A stretch of 64,000 nt of DNA from Microvirga sp. (GTDB lineage Bacteria; Pseudomonadota; Alphaproteobacteria; Rhizobiales; Beijerinckiaceae), in the NCBI RefSeq assembly GCF_014699075.1, contig NZ_JACXAB010000001.1, positions 372,001-436,000 on the forward strand, in the 5' to 3' direction. The notes below the pieces were generated by a model. The model did not search any database. It was not told where the DNA came from and was given only the letters and a program-made list of their open reading frames with translations. How positions within the stretch are numbered: the stretch's first letter is position 1; each line of letters starts with the position of its first letter. The position numbers were made by a program, and so were the translations under genes. This document shows, in pieces, positions 16,679 through 29,287 of this stretch.

Positions 16679-17509
16679 ATGAGCCTTGAGATCGCCTTCA
16701 TCGGCTATGGGGAAGTCGGGCAACTCTTCTCGCGCCAGCTTGCAGCCAAACCAGGCGTGCGCGTGACCGTTTACGACCTCCTTTTCAACGACCCGAACCG
16801 AGGCCCGGAGCTGAAGCAGCGAGCATCGAATGAAAAGGTTCACGCCGTGGGCAGCACGGCCGAGGCCTGCTCAATGGCAGAGATCGTCATCTCGGCTGTC
16901 ACGGCAGCTTCTGCGATCGTGGCTGCGCAGCAAGCTGCGCCTCATTTAAAGTCACAGCAGACCTATATCGATCTGAATTCCGTCTCACCCGCGACGAAGC
17001 GAAACGTGGCCACCCAAGTTCAGCAGGGAGGCACAGCTTTCATCGAGTTCGCCGTCATGGCTCCCGTAGGAGGCGTCGGCATCGAGGTCCCCATTCTGAG
17101 CGGTGGCGCGACAGCCGAAACGATCTCCGCGCGGCTCAATGAGCTCGGCATGAAGATCACGCCTGTCAGTCCTGAAATCGGAACAGCATCCGCAACGAAG
17201 CTGTGCCGCAGTATCGTCATCAAGGGCTTGGAAGCACTCATGGTGGACTTCACGCTAGCCTCCGAGAAGGCAGGCGTGATGCCAGCCGTGCTGGCGAGCT
17301 TGAGAGCGTCCTATCCCGGAATGGATTGGGACAATATCGCGAAGGTGATGATCTCCCGCGTGAAGCAGCATGGCGTGCGGCGCGCGGCAGAAATGCGGGA
17401 GGCAAGCCGCATGATTACCGAATTAGGTCTGGACGGATCGTTGGCCTCAGCTATCGCCGAAAGACATGAGAGTTTCGCGAGATCCGGATTCAATTCAAGT
17501 AGCACTTGA
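16679..17509 (+). CDS. NAD(P)-dependent dehydrogenase, 6PGDH-like with DUF1932 C-terminus
   Basis: This 276-residue protein has an N-terminal Rossmann domain (IAFIGYGEVGQLFSRQL) of the 3-hydroxyisobutyrate/6-phosphogluconate dehydrogenase type. The helical DUF1932-like C-terminal half includes GTASATKLCRSIVIKGLEAL. It is the last gene of the galD operon. LigC, the usual semialdehyde dehydrogenase of the protocatechuate 4,5-pathway, is a Gfo/Idh/MocA protein and is absent. This enzyme might replace it or act on a side product. Neither role is shown by the sequence. Confidence 0.8.
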   Translation: MSLEIAFIGYGEVGQLFSRQLAAKPGVRVTVYDLLFNDPNRGPELKQRASNEKVHAVGSTAEACSMAEIVISAVTAASAIVAAQQAAPHLKSQQTYIDLNSVSPATKRNVATQVQQGGTAFIEFAVMAPVGGVGIEVPILSGGATAETISARLNELGMKITPVSPEIGTASATKLCRSIVIKGLEALMVDFTLASEKAGVMPAVLASLRASYPGMDWDNIAKVMISRVKQHGVRRAAEMREASRMITELGLDGSLASAIAERHESFARSGFNSSST

Positions 17510-17573
17510 ACGCAACGAAATCAGAAGGTCTCATATCCTGAACCAGCAGTTCCGTCGCGATCGATCAAAGTGC

Positions 17574-18308
17574 TTAGGCCTCAGCATCCGTCGAGATGTG
17601 GCGTGTCGCCCAAAGTGCAGCCTGGGTTCGATTGCAGGCTCCAACCTTCTTTAGGATCGCCTTGACGTGAACTTTCACAGTCGATTCAGATAGTTTGAGC
17701 TGGCGGGCAATGACTTTGTTTGGCGCCCCCTCCCTCAGGTATTCCAGGATCTGCGCCTCTCGCACCGAAAGCTTTCGGCCTGACGATCCGTAGGTTTCGC
17801 TTCTTCCGACGTTCTCTGCTGGCGAAGGTGCGGTAAAACCTGCATGAGGCTCTGTCATCGACAGGACGAAGGCTGAAGGCAGAACCATTTCGCCAAGCAT
17901 GACAAGTTCGAGGGATCCAATGAGAATCTCACGTTGGCTGTTGGTGAGGCAGAAGCCATGAACTCCGGCCTTCCAGGCCGCCGATACCGCGTCGGCTTCA
18001 AACACTTCCGCCAGGATCACGATTTTTGCATCGGGAAAGCGCGTCTTAATTCGATGGATGACGCTGGTCGCGCTATCACCACAGCTCTGACCATCGATGA
18101 TGAAGAGAACATGCCCTCCATCCTGAGCCTCCGGTAGGGTTGATATGTCGTCTACGGCTTCGTGCCAGACATTGAATCGTCCTCCGGCTAGAACCGTTTG
18201 CAAGCCGATCCGCAGGAGTGGATTGCTACATACCGGAAACACCGTCGTCGGAGGCTTTTCTCCCAAATGAAGGATTCGCCGGTCTTCGATTAAACTTTGC
18301 AATGACAT
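17574..18308 (-). CDS. LuxR/NarL-type regulator with degenerate receiver
   Basis: This 244-residue protein has a receiver-like N-terminal domain (about 20-140) and a C-terminal LuxR HTH (LSVREAQILEYLREGAPNKV then IARQLKLSESTVKVHVKAIL). The receiver keeps an Asp at the phosphorylation position (FIIDG, D72). The acidic pair at the end of strand 1 is replaced by Cys-Ser (PVCSNP, 27-28), and the conserved Lys is replaced by Thr (FCLTNS, T122). It is probably phosphorylation-independent. It is convergent with the gal operon and next to the DUF1236/ECF locus. Confidence 0.85.
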   Translation of the reverse strand: MSLQSLIEDRRILHLGEKPPTTVFPVCSNPLLRIGLQTVLAGGRFNVWHEAVDDISTLPEAQDGGHVLFIIDGQSCGDSATSVIHRIKTRFPDAKIVILAEVFEADAVSAAWKAGVHGFCLTNSQREILIGSLELVMLGEMVLPSAFVLSMTEPHAGFTAPSPAENVGRSETYGSSGRKLSVREAQILEYLREGAPNKVIARQLKLSESTVKVHVKAILKKVGACNRTQAALWATRHISTDAEA

Positions 18309-18362
18309 GGATGAACCCGCTATTTTATAATCTGTTGCGCGCTCCCCTGAATCAGGAGCTCT

Positions 18363-18719
18363 CTAACGAACGACGTAGACAATCCTGCGCGAAGCTGCGT
18401 CCACGATGACCCGATGGTCATTCATGACCGCGTAGCGATAGGTTTCATGGCGCGGGATCGGGTGAAGGTCGATTTCCTCCGGCAGGGTCTCCCCGATCAA
18501 CGCGCCACGGCTGAAATGAGAGGCCAAGGTCGCATCGAACTGTGAAGCGTCCCTCACGGTGGCTTCGGCAGCATTGCTGCGCATGGCATCGAGGAATGCA
18601 TGCTGCTGGTCCGCTGACACGGGCAGTCCAACCTGGTGTGTTGCGTTAGGTCCTATAGTGGGAGTTACAATTGCGCCCACGGAGAACACGGCGATAGCCA
18701 GATGATACGCGGCTCGCAT
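18363..18719 (-). CDS. DUF1236-type exported protein
   Basis: This 118-residue protein has an N-terminal hydrophobic segment (AYHLAIAVFSVGAIVTPTIG) that looks like a signal peptide or anchor. The C-terminal block YRYAVMNDHRVIVDAASRRI ends in VYVVR, the pattern of DUF1236 proteins. The function of the family is unknown; it is common in Hyphomicrobiales envelopes. A good ECF-type promoter lies 35 bases upstream, of the same form as the one before the sigma gene. Confidence 0.75.
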   Translation of the reverse strand: MRAAYHLAIAVFSVGAIVTPTIGPNATHQVGLPVSADQQHAFLDAMRSNAAEATVRDASQFDATLASHFSRGALIGETLPEEIDLHPIPRHETYRYAVMNDHRVIVDAASRRIVYVVR

Positions 18720-18753
18720 GATTACCCTCTATCACTAGCGTGCTAGGACAGAG

Positions 18754-18779
18754 AACGGATCGACCCTGACGTTTATTCC
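18754..18779 (-). promoter_or_regulatory. ECF-type promoter upstream of the DUF1236 gene
   Basis: On the minus strand GGAATA is followed after 16 bases by CGTT. This is the same layout as the candidate promoter of the sigma gene at 20127-20152. The general stress sigma factor EcfG recognises a similar GGAAC-N16/17-CGTT, so the cognate sigma is not certain. Confidence 0.55.
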
Positions 18780-18825
18780 GATCCATTACAAAAAAGGGCA
18801 TACCTCTTCCGAGGTAGATTGCGAA

Positions 18826-19575
18826 TCAGCGCCTGAATTCGGCCAGTGCCTTAGCTTCCGCTTCACTTTCCAGCGGGCTCCTGGCCCCCAGATTGCCGAG
18901 ATAGGCATCCACGAGATCACCGCCTGAGCTGGGCACGTACTCAGCGCCTTTGGCAGGTTCTGCCAAAGCGAAGGTTACCCTCCATTCATCGGTTCGGCAG
19001 GCCACCGCCCCGGCTGTGGAGGAGGCAGACTGAAGCCTGAACTCGCGGCACAGGGACTCGTTTGGGAGCCGGTATGTGGAGACCACCCTGAGCCGCCCAA
19101 CGGGAAGCTCCACCTCATGACCGGACTCGAGACGGCTCAGCTCCTTAAGAACAAGGGGGTCTTCCAGATGGGCGAGGCGACCTGCGTCCGACTGTGATTG
19201 CCGCCCCATGAAATAGCCCGAGGCCACCGCGACAGCCGCGAGGGATGCGGCCATCGCCATCTTCGTGGTCAATAGCCTGCTTGGCCATATACGCTTTGTC
19301 TCGGCCGGTTCTGGCGCCTTGCCGGCCGCACTCGCCATCTCGTAGGCCTCAATCTGGGCTGAAATGACCGCGCGGAGCTCACTTGGTACCTCAGGGGCGA
19401 GATTGCTGGCAAAGAATGAACGTGTCAGACGGCGGCTCTGCTGGAACTCGACGATTTTCCTCGCGATCGTTGGGTCTTGTGCCATGACACGGGCGACGGC
19501 GGCTGCGACGGGCTCGTCGAGCTCTCCGTCCGCAAAGGCCATCAGGATCTCATCGGTGAGATGCAGTTCCGACAT
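18826..19575 (-). CDS. Anti-sigma factor, single-pass membrane protein
   Basis: This 249-residue protein has an N-terminal anti-sigma-like helical region (LTDEILMAFADGELDEPVAA). One transmembrane segment lies near residues 105-123 (MAMAASLAAVAVASGYFMG) and is followed by a periplasmic C-terminal domain. It lies 30 bases downstream of the ECF sigma gene, the classic pairing in which the membrane protein holds the sigma factor until a signal releases it. No zinc-binding HxxxCxxC motif is seen in its N-terminus. Confidence 0.85.
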   Translation of the reverse strand: MSELHLTDEILMAFADGELDEPVAAAVARVMAQDPTIARKIVEFQQSRRLTRSFFASNLAPEVPSELRAVISAQIEAYEMASAAGKAPEPAETKRIWPSRLLTTKMAMAASLAAVAVASGYFMGRQSQSDAGRLAHLEDPLVLKELSRLESGHEVELPVGRLRVVSTYRLPNESLCREFRLQSASSTAGAVACRTDEWRVTFALAEPAKGAEYVPSSGGDLVDAYLGNLGARSPLESEAEAKALAEFRR

Positions 19576-19605
19576 TGTTCTACTCCACTCTCATCTCATG
19601 TGACC

Positions 19606-20097
19606 TCAGGCAGCCGCTGTCATTTCGACCAATCGTTTCCTGGCCCGAGCCAGGCGGCTCATGATGGTCCCGACAGGAACATTCAGCACCTCTGCAGCCT
19701 CCCGGTAGGTGAGATCTTCCCCACACACCAGAGCAAGCACCTCGCGCTGCTCCTGCGGCAGGCTGTCGATCGCCCGCTGGACCTCGGCCAAAGCGAGCTT
19801 GCTCATGATCGGCTCCTCGCCCGGATCACCCACCAGCTGCGTCTGCGTCTCCACGTCTTCCATCATGCCTTCGGCTCTCAATCGTCTCAGGTGGTCGATC
19901 CAATGATTGCGGAGAATCCGGAACATCCATGCATCGAACCGGGTGCCCGGCGTCCAGCTGCCCGCTTTGGCAAGGGCGCGTTCGCAGGCCCCTTGAACAA
20001 GATCGTCCGCAAGAGGTTGCGAGCGGCAGAGCACCAACGCAAAGCGCCGGAGCCTCGGCAGAAGCGCCACGAGTTCCTGTCCTATGGCTGTTGCCAT
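19606..20097 (-). CDS. ECF-family RNA polymerase sigma factor
   Basis: This 163-residue group 4 sigma factor has region 2 around FDAWMFRILRNHWIDHLRRL (near 55-74). Region 4 is LTYREAAEVLNVPVGTIMSR with LARARKRL. It shares an operon with the membrane anti-sigma factor. An ECF-like promoter lies about 30 bases upstream of the start, which suggests autoregulation. Likely targets by promoter similarity are the two DUF1236 genes and the divergent subtilase. Confidence 0.9.
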   Translation of the reverse strand: MATAIGQELVALLPRLRRFALVLCRSQPLADDLVQGACERALAKAGSWTPGTRFDAWMFRILRNHWIDHLRRLRAEGMMEDVETQTQLVGDPGEEPIMSKLALAEVQRAIDSLPQEQREVLALVCGEDLTYREAAEVLNVPVGTIMSRLARARKRLVEMTAAA

Positions 20098-20126
20098 TCC
20101 TGCTCCGCGTGACCTGATAGAACCAT

Positions 20127-20152
20127 AACGGGAAAGCTAGTCGTTTTATTCC
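20127..20152 (-). promoter_or_regulatory. ECF-type promoter of the sigma/anti-sigma operon
   Basis: The minus strand reads GGAATA-N16-CGTTAT, 30 bases before the sigma start. It matches the ECF pattern of a GAA -35 core and a CGT -10 core with a 16-base spacer. Confidence 0.6.
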
Positions 20153-20218
20153 AACCTCAAGAGGAAGCGCCTCTAACCAAGGGATGAGCAAAGCCTTTCC
20201 TGGCCGAAGCAAAATGAA

Positions 20219-20240
20219 AGGGCGGCCCGAAGGCCGCCCT
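20219..20240 (-). terminator. Hairpin terminator after the second DUF1236 gene
   Basis: A perfect 9-base stem (AGGGCGGCC and its complement) with a CGAA loop lies 27 bases past the stop at 20267. A T-rich stretch (TTTCATTTTG) follows on the minus strand. Confidence 0.75.
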
Positions 20241-20266
20241 CAACTCAAGACCGTAGCCGATGATCG

Positions 20267-20674
20267 TTAGCGGACGACCTGAACGATCTTGCGGCTGCCG
20301 GGCTCCACCAGCACCGGAGTATTGTTCACCACGGTGTACTTGTAGCCCTTCACCTTGTACTCGGCCGGCACTTCGTAATAGGTCACGCCGGATTCCGGCA
20401 GGGTCGCGCCCACGCGCACCTCTTCGCGATAGGTGTAGGACGGGACCTTCTGGGTGGTCACATACGAGCGGAACTCGGGCTGCTGCTGATCGGCGATACC
20501 GCCCACGATGGCGCCCGTGACGCCGCCCACGGCTGCACCAACTGGGCCACCTACGATCGCGCCGCCGACCGCACCCGTGGCTGCACCCGCAGCGGCACCA
20601 CCGGACTGCGCAAAGGCCGCTGCAGGGGCGAGAGCAGCGAGAACAACGCTGGTGAGAAGGATCTTCTTCGACAT
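20267..20674 (-). CDS. DUF1236-type exported protein with glycine-zipper-like segment
   Basis: This 135-residue protein has a signal peptide (SKKILLTSVVLAALAPAAAFAQ). A Gly/Ala-rich segment (AAAGAATGAVGGAIVGGPVG, continuing to about residue 60) resembles glycine zippers of envelope proteins. The DUF1236 C-terminus is YKYTVVNNTPVLVEPGSRKI with VQVVR. ATG 20674 follows AGGAG; the open frame to 20731 lacks such a site. It is divergent from the subtilase, and an ECF-like promoter lies 48 bases upstream. Confidence 0.82.
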   Translation of the reverse strand: MSKKILLTSVVLAALAPAAAFAQSGGAAAGAATGAVGGAIVGGPVGAAVGGVTGAIVGGIADQQQPEFRSYVTTQKVPSYTYREEVRVGATLPESGVTYYEVPAEYKVKGYKYTVVNNTPVLVEPGSRKIVQVVR

Positions 20675-20721
20675 GATCTGACTCCTGAATATTGCTTCGG
20701 GATTATCACCCGGCAACCGAC

Positions 20722-20747
20722 AACGCATCATACCCGAAGTAGTTTCA
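20722..20747 (-). promoter_or_regulatory. ECF-type promoter of the second DUF1236 gene
   Basis: The minus strand reads TGAAAC-N16-CGTT, 48 bases before the start. It has the same spacer as the other three candidates in the locus and a TGAAAC variant of the -35 element. Confidence 0.5.
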
Positions 20748-20984
20748 AAGCAATCAATCTCGATCAGCCGGCCTCTGTCGCAGAAAGATTAATGAACGCA
20801 TGATGAACAGGAAATCTCCCTAATATTCAGCAATGCTTATGAACAATGCGAACGCGGCAATTGATGCCCAGCATTACCATATTTATGTTAGTGACTTTTC
20901 TAAGCTTACAAAGATGCATATTTCCCGCTGATCAGCCGTAACTTGCTGGACGGCCCACAACACCTCTGGAACTTTGAGAGCGCT

Positions 20985-21010
20985 TGAAACATGCTGGCGC
21001 CTTGATCGTT
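20985..21010 (+). promoter_or_regulatory. ECF-type promoter of the subtilase gene
   Basis: TGAAAC-N16-CGTTAT lies on the plus strand, 72 bases before the subtilase start. The -35 and spacer equal those in front of the divergent DUF1236 gene, and the CGTTAT equals that of the sigma promoter. Confidence 0.5.
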
Positions 21011-21082
21011 ATCTAAGGTTCAGTGGACCTACAAAGCCACTGAGGGAACAAGGGCCCTGTTGCGGCGCATTAGCGAGCCGGG

Positions 21083-23089
<2,007 letters not shown>

Positions 23090-23131
23090 GAACGTAGGCT
23101 GCATGGGAGAGCGTCGAGATTGACCTGACAT

Positions 23132-23154
23132 ATTGGGAGCAGGCTGCTCCCAAT
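23132..23154 (+). terminator. Hairpin terminator after the subtilase
   Basis: A perfect 10-base stem (ATTGGGAGCA and its complement) with a 3-base loop lies 43 bases past the subtilase stop. TTTTT follows on the plus strand near 23167. It sits between convergent genes and may serve both. Confidence 0.75.
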
Positions 23155-23169
23155 GCCCCATGGATGTTT

Positions 23170-24651
<1,482 letters not shown>

Positions 24652-24961
24652 GATGCTGGCTTTTGTTGGTCGCGGCAGAGATGTGAATTCATGGATGACT
24701 TTCCTCCACCCATCAACATCGCCTGTAACAATGTCAACAGTTCGTCGGCTCTGACGGACCTCGGCTGCACCCCTTGTGGCGTATTCCCTAATAGCCTTGA
24801 AAGGCCAGCATCGCGACCATTCATGAATCGACCCTCGCTACCGTATCGACTAAGATGCAATCTGGAGCGCAAGCAGTCACTTGCGGCTGAAGACTTGTTG
24901 TGTCTTGCAGCAGGCAAGCGCTCCGAAGACGTTGGTGCAGCTCAGTGGCGGGAGGCTCGCC
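24652..24961. other. Divergent intergenic region upstream of the signalling operon
   Basis: This is 310 bases between the mannitol dehydrogenase-family gene and the binding-protein gene. A 10-base palindrome ATTCATGAAT lies at 24819-24828. I see no clear promoter boxes or coding potential. Confidence 0.4.
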
Positions 24962-26065
24962 ATGGAACGCAAACTGTCGGTTCTCGCTGCGGCCCTCGTC
25001 TTTGCGATGGCGAATGCCAGTTCGGCTGGCGCTGAGATCCTCATTGGCATGGCAGGAGCCCTGACGGGTCCTAATGCATACCAGGGTGAGCAGCAGCAAC
25101 AGGGCGTTGAACTGGCCATCGAGGACATCAATGCCGCTGGTGGCGTGCTCGGCCAGAAACTGAGGCTTATTTCTGTCGACGACGCCTGCGACAGCGGCCA
25201 AGCGACTGCGGCGGCTCACAAGCTTGTTGCTGAGAAGGTAACTTTTGTCGTCGGGCACCAATGCTCGGGCGCTTCCATTCCGGCGGCTGGCATCTATGAG
25301 AGGGCCGGTATCATTCAGATGACGCCGGCCTCAACCAGCCCACGCCTGACGGAAGCGGGCCGCTCGAACGTCTTTCGCATTTGTGGGAGGGATGACCAGC
25401 AAGGCGCGATCGCGGGTGCCTATCTCGCAGCACAGGGGCGGGACACCAGGATCGCCATTCTCAGCGACGGATCGATCTATGGAAAAGGGCTGACCGAGGA
25501 AACGCAACGCCACCTTCGCAACAATGGTGGCACCGAGACACTCTATGGTGAACTTGAGCCAGGCCTGAGCGACTATTCAACTCTCATTGCGAAGTTGCAG
25601 GCTGGCGGAATTCACATTGTCTATTTCGCCGGATACTATCGGGAAGCAGCCATCCTGATCCGCAATGCACGCGAGCAGGGCTACAATCTTCAGCTCGTAT
25701 CCGGCGACAGCATCGCGAGCGAAGCTTTCATCCAGGTGACAGGTGAGGCTGGCGAAGGAACGGTCTTCACTTCCTTCCGCGACCCGCGCAGAAACCCCGG
25801 CGCGACCTCTCTCGTCGAGCGATTTCGTCAAAAAGGATTCGAGCCAGAAGGCTACACCCTCTATAGCTACGGCGCCGTACAAGCCTGGGCCCAGGCGGTC
25901 GTGAAGGCCGGCTCGATCGAGCCCCAAGCCGTGATCGGCGCCCTTCATGCGAACGAGTTTGAAACCATTCTCGGTCGGGTCAGCTTCGATGCCAAGGGAG
26001 ATGTGCGACAACCCGGCTTCGAATGGTTCATCTGGCGGAGTGGTCATTATGTGCCCTTGGAATGA
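24962..26065 (+). CDS. Periplasmic ligand-binding protein, LivK-like, coupled to a histidine kinase
   Basis: This 367-residue type I binding protein has a signal peptide (RKLSVLAAALVFAMANASSAGA). The Peripla_BP_6 fold shows as ILIGMAGALTGPNAYQGEQQ and VVGHQCSGASIPAAGIYERA. ATG 24962 follows GGGAGG; the frame is open back to 24881 without a comparable site. No permease genes are near. The next gene, 24 bases on, is a hybrid histidine kinase, so this protein probably presents a ligand to the kinase sensor domain rather than to a transporter. Confidence 0.87.
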   Translation: MERKLSVLAAALVFAMANASSAGAEILIGMAGALTGPNAYQGEQQQQGVELAIEDINAAGGVLGQKLRLISVDDACDSGQATAAAHKLVAEKVTFVVGHQCSGASIPAAGIYERAGIIQMTPASTSPRLTEAGRSNVFRICGRDDQQGAIAGAYLAAQGRDTRIAILSDGSIYGKGLTEETQRHLRNNGGTETLYGELEPGLSDYSTLIAKLQAGGIHIVYFAGYYREAAILIRNAREQGYNLQLVSGDSIASEAFIQVTGEAGEGTVFTSFRDPRRNPGATSLVERFRQKGFEPEGYTLYSYGAVQAWAQAVVKAGSIEPQAVIGALHANEFETILGRVSFDAKGDVRQPGFEWFIWRSGHYVPLE

Positions 26066-26089
26066 GGAAGGGGCCATGCCCCTGTCAGC

Positions 26090-29000
26090 ATGCCCTTCTA
26101 CCTGAGTGTCCGCTGGCGCTTGCTTCTTGCCTTTCTCGGCATCAGCACCTTCGCGGTGTTGGCTGCAGCCACTGGGACCTATGCTTTCCGTCAGATGGCT
26201 CAAGTGATCGAGCAGATCACCGAGCAGCGCGTGCCTTCTGCTCTTTCGGCTCTTGACCTCTCACGGCAAGCCGAGCGCATCGTTGCGGCAGCGCCAACGC
26301 TTCTCACGGCTCACACGCAGGCCCAGTACCAGGAGACATCGGCTGCCATTACGGCGGAAGTCGAACGCCTCGAAGATCTGCTTGCCCAGATCCGGAGCGA
26401 GGTTGATCCAGCCACGATCGCCGCCATGGAGCCCGCTGTCGCGGGATTGCGGCGCAACCTCACAGGTCTTGCTGGCCTTGTGGCAGGACGCCTCGCCGTA
26501 GCAGCGCAAAAGGATGCGCTGGTCCAGCGCCTCTCAAACGCAACGGTGGCGGCGCAACGCCTGATCGCCCCTGCCCTCGTGGTCCTGGACGCGAAGTTTG
26601 CAGCCTCCCGTCGCATAGACCGTGGCGAGCAGACAACTGCAGGCTTTCCGCAACCTCCTTCGGTGATCGTGCAGGAGATTGCCGAAAACCTTCTCATGCA
26701 GAAGGCGCAGCTTGAATTCGCCGCGATCAGCGACGGCCTGCTCAAAGCATCACTTGCCGAGAAGGCTGCCGATATCGCGGTGATGAGCTTTCCTCTCAAC
26801 CGCTCCCTGTCGGCCTTGCGCCAGATCGCCTCTGAATTGGCGGATCAACGCCTGCGATCCCGCTTCGATCAGCGCATCTCGGATTTCGCTCGTTTGACCG
26901 ATGGGCAGGACAGCATCCTGTCGGCACGGAGGACGGAGCTCATCCTCGTCGAGGATGCCGAGCGGCTTCTTGCAGAGAATGCAGGCCTTTCTGCACAGCT
27001 GACGAAAGCAGTCGACGGTCTCGTCACGATGGCCCGTGACGACATAAGTGCTGCAAGCGGTGAGGCTTTGATGGCTCAACGCATCGGCCGAAACATTCTG
27101 CTGAGTGTCGTGTCTCTCAGCCTTCTGAGTTCTCTGCTCATCGTCTGGCTCTATGTCGATCGCAATCTGGTCGCGCGGCTGCAGAACCTGAGCAACAGCA
27201 TGCTGGCGATTGCCGGAGGCAATCTGCGCACACCTCTGCCACGGGATGGAGGGGACGAGATCGGGCAGATGGCAAAGGCTCTCGCCGTCTTCCGAGATAC
27301 GGCAATCGAGGTCGAGGAGAAAAACCTGCGCGAGGTCGCCAGCGCCCGGCAACGGCTGATTGATGCAATCGAGAGCATCAACGAGGGCTTCGCCCTCTAC
27401 GACGCCGAGGATCGCCTCATTCTGTGCAACAGCCGCTACGAGGAGCTCCTTTATCCTGGATCCGGCGTTCCCATGGAGCCTGGAACGTCATTCGAGACGG
27501 TGATCCGGCGTGCCGCGGAGCGAGGCCTCATCCTGGAGGCGAAAGGGCGGGTCGACACCTGGGTGGCCGAAAGGCTGGCGCGCCACAGAAATCCGGTCGC
27601 GGCCGAGATCCAACACCGAGACGGCAATCGCTGGATCCAGGTCTGCGAGCGCCGGATCGCAGGAGGCGGGACTGTCGCGGTCTACACCGACATCACGGAA
27701 ATCAAGCACCATGCGACGCAGCTTGAGCTCGCCCGTGATGAAGCCATGGCGGCGACGCGGGCAAAGAGCCAGTTCCTGACGAACATGAGCCATGAGCTGA
27801 GGACGCCGCTGAACGCCATCATCGGCATTACCGAGATGCTCAAGGACGAGGCCGAAGAGACGGGAGATGAGCCCCTGGTCGAACCGCTGGACAGGATCCG
27901 TCACGCCGGTACGCATCTCCTGACCCTTATCAATGAAATCCTCGACCTCGCCAAGATCGAGGCAGGCAAGCTGGAGCTCCATCCGGAGGAAATCGATCTT
28001 GATGCCTTGCTCAGGGATGCTTCATTGACGGCTGATCCTCTTGCGAGAAGCAACAACAACCAGCTCAAGGTCGAGATCGCCCCTGATATTGGCAGGATGC
28101 AGACCGATCCCGTTCGCCTGCGACAGGTACTGCTGAATCTGCTGAGCAATGCCTGTAAGTTCACGAAAGACGGAACCGTGACAATAAAGGCTTCCCGGAT
28201 CGTGAACCGAGGAGGAGATACAATAATGATTGCGGTTCATGACACGGGTATCGGCATGACGACCGAGCAATGCGACAAGCTCTTTCAGGAGTTCAGCCAG
28301 GCGGACAGCACGACGACACGCAAGTTCGGGGGGACCGGGCTCGGACTTGCCATCAGCCGCCGGCTTTGCCGCGTCATGGGCGGCGACATAAACGTGCAAA
28401 GCGCTATGGGGGTGGGCAGCACTTTCACCGTCTCCCTGCCGGCAGGCGGGGTGATAGGCCCTCCCAGAAGACGCTCCATCGCAGGAAGTTCCCCGGCGAT
28501 CCCGCAGCCTCTCGGACGAGGAAGACGCGCGCTGATCATCGATGACGAGGCGACATCGCGAGAGATCCTGCGCCAGATCCTGATGCGTGAGGGCTTCGAA
28601 GTGTCGACGGCGGAGAGCGGCCGACGAGGCGTCGAGATCGCCCGTGAGATCAGGCCATCGGTCATCACCCTGGATGTCCTGATGCCGGACCTCGATGGCT
28701 GGAGCACTCTCCAGCAGTTGAAGCGTGATCCGGACCTTCAAGATATCCCGGTCATCATGGTCACCATCGTCGACGAGGAGAACCAGGCCTATGCCCTTGG
28801 GGCCGCCGCCTATCTGACGAAGCCCGTCAACCGCGAGAGCCTCCTGAAGGCTCTTGCTGCCTGCCGAGCCGATCATGCGAGCTCTCGGGTTCTGGTCGTG
28901 GAGGATGATCCGCACACCCGAGGATGGCTTGCCCGGATCTTGCGCGAGGACGGGTGGGAGGTGGCCGAAGCCGAAAACGGGCGGGTTGCCCTGGACCGTC

Positions 29001-29287
29001 TCCCGCTCGTCAAGCCCGATATCATCCTCCTCGACCTGATCATGCCGGAAATGGACGGGTTCGAGTTGGTCGATGAGATCCGTCGAAGCGAGGAGATGCG
29101 ACATCTTCCCCTCATCGTTCTGACGGCTGCCGACGTCGACGAGGAAGCCCAGCGGCGCCTGAGCGGCGGCATTCGAAGAATCTTGCGCAAGAAGCTCGGC
29201 GACCGCGATGAAGTTCTCGCCACGTTGCGGGACGTCATCGCCGATTGTCTGCGGCTCGGCCGAGTGGAGCACCAGGAGAAAATGTGA
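26090..29287 (+). CDS. Hybrid sensor histidine kinase with two receiver domains
   Basis: This is a 1065-residue membrane kinase. TM1 is near residues 10-32, a large helical periplasmic sensor spans about 33-333, and TM2 is near 334-356. HAMP follows to about 410 and a PAS-like domain to about 540. HisKA has the phospho-acceptor H568 ([14 protein letters not shown]). The HATPase domain spans about 680-785 ([26 protein letters not shown]). Receiver 1 has D862 ([11 protein letters not shown]) and receiver 2 has D982 ([11 protein letters not shown]). The upstream neighbour is a periplasmic binding protein, and downstream are a receiver remnant and a receiver-adenylate cyclase. This layout recalls TorT-TorS systems, in which a binding protein contacts the kinase sensor. 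Confidence 0.9.
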   Translation: MPFYLSVRWRLLLAFLGISTFAVLAAATGTYAFRQMAQVIEQITEQRVPSALSALDLSRQAERIVAAAPTLLTAHTQAQYQETSAAITAEVERLEDLLAQIRSEVDPATIAAMEPAVAGLRRNLTGLAGLVAGRLAVAAQKDALVQRLSNATVAAQRLIAPALVVLDAKFAASRRIDRGEQTTAGFPQPPSVIVQEIAENLLMQKAQLEFAAISDGLLKASLAEKAADIAVMSFPLNRSLSALRQIASELADQRLRSRFDQRISDFARLTDGQDSILSARRTELILVEDAERLLAENAGLSAQLTKAVDGLVTMARDDISAASGEALMAQRIGRNILLSVVSLSLLSSLLIVWLYVDRNLVARLQNLSNSMLAIAGGNLRTPLPRDGGDEIGQMAKALAVFRDTAIEVEEKNLREVASARQRLIDAIESINEGFALYDAEDRLILCNSRYEELLYPGSGVPMEPGTSFETVIRRAAERGLILEAKGRVDTWVAERLARHRNPVAAEIQHRDGNRWIQVCERRIAGGGTVAVYTDITEIKHHATQLELARDEAMAATRAKSQFLTNMSHELRTPLNAIIGITEMLKDEAEETGDEPLVEPLDRIRHAGTHLLTLINEILDLAKIEAGKLELHPEEIDLDALLRDASLTADPLARSNNNQLKVEIAPDIGRMQTDPVRLRQVLLNLLSNACKFTKDGTVTIKASRIVNRGGDTIMIAVHDTGIGMTTEQCDKLFQEFSQADSTTTRKFGGTGLGLAISRRLCRVMGGDINVQSAMGVGSTFTVSLPAGGVIGPPRRRSIAGSSPAIPQPLGRGRRALIIDDEATSREILRQILMREGFEVSTAESGRRGVEIAREIRPSVITLDVLMPDLDGWSTLQQLKRDPDLQDIPVIMVTIVDEENQAYALGAAAYLTKPVNRESLLKALAACRADHASSRVLVVEDDPHTRGWLARILREDGWEVAEAENGRVALDRLPLVKPDIILLDLIMPEMDGFELVDEIRRSEEMRHLPLIVLTAADVDEEAQRRLSGGIRRILRKKLGDRDEVLATLRDVIADCLRLGRVEHQEKM

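Larger units (their letters stand above)
20675..21082. other. Divergent intergenic region between DUF1236 gene and subtilase
   Basis: This is 408 bases without a gene. It is more AT-rich than the surroundings and holds two divergent ECF-like promoters (20722-20747 minus and 20985-21010 plus). Nothing else is recognised in the middle part. Confidence 0.6.

Noticed and set aside
16679-17509. Assignment of the last gene of the galD operon as ligC
   Set aside because: LigC belongs to the Gfo/Idh/MocA family; this protein has a 6-phosphogluconate dehydrogenase-like Rossmann domain and a DUF1932-like C-terminus.
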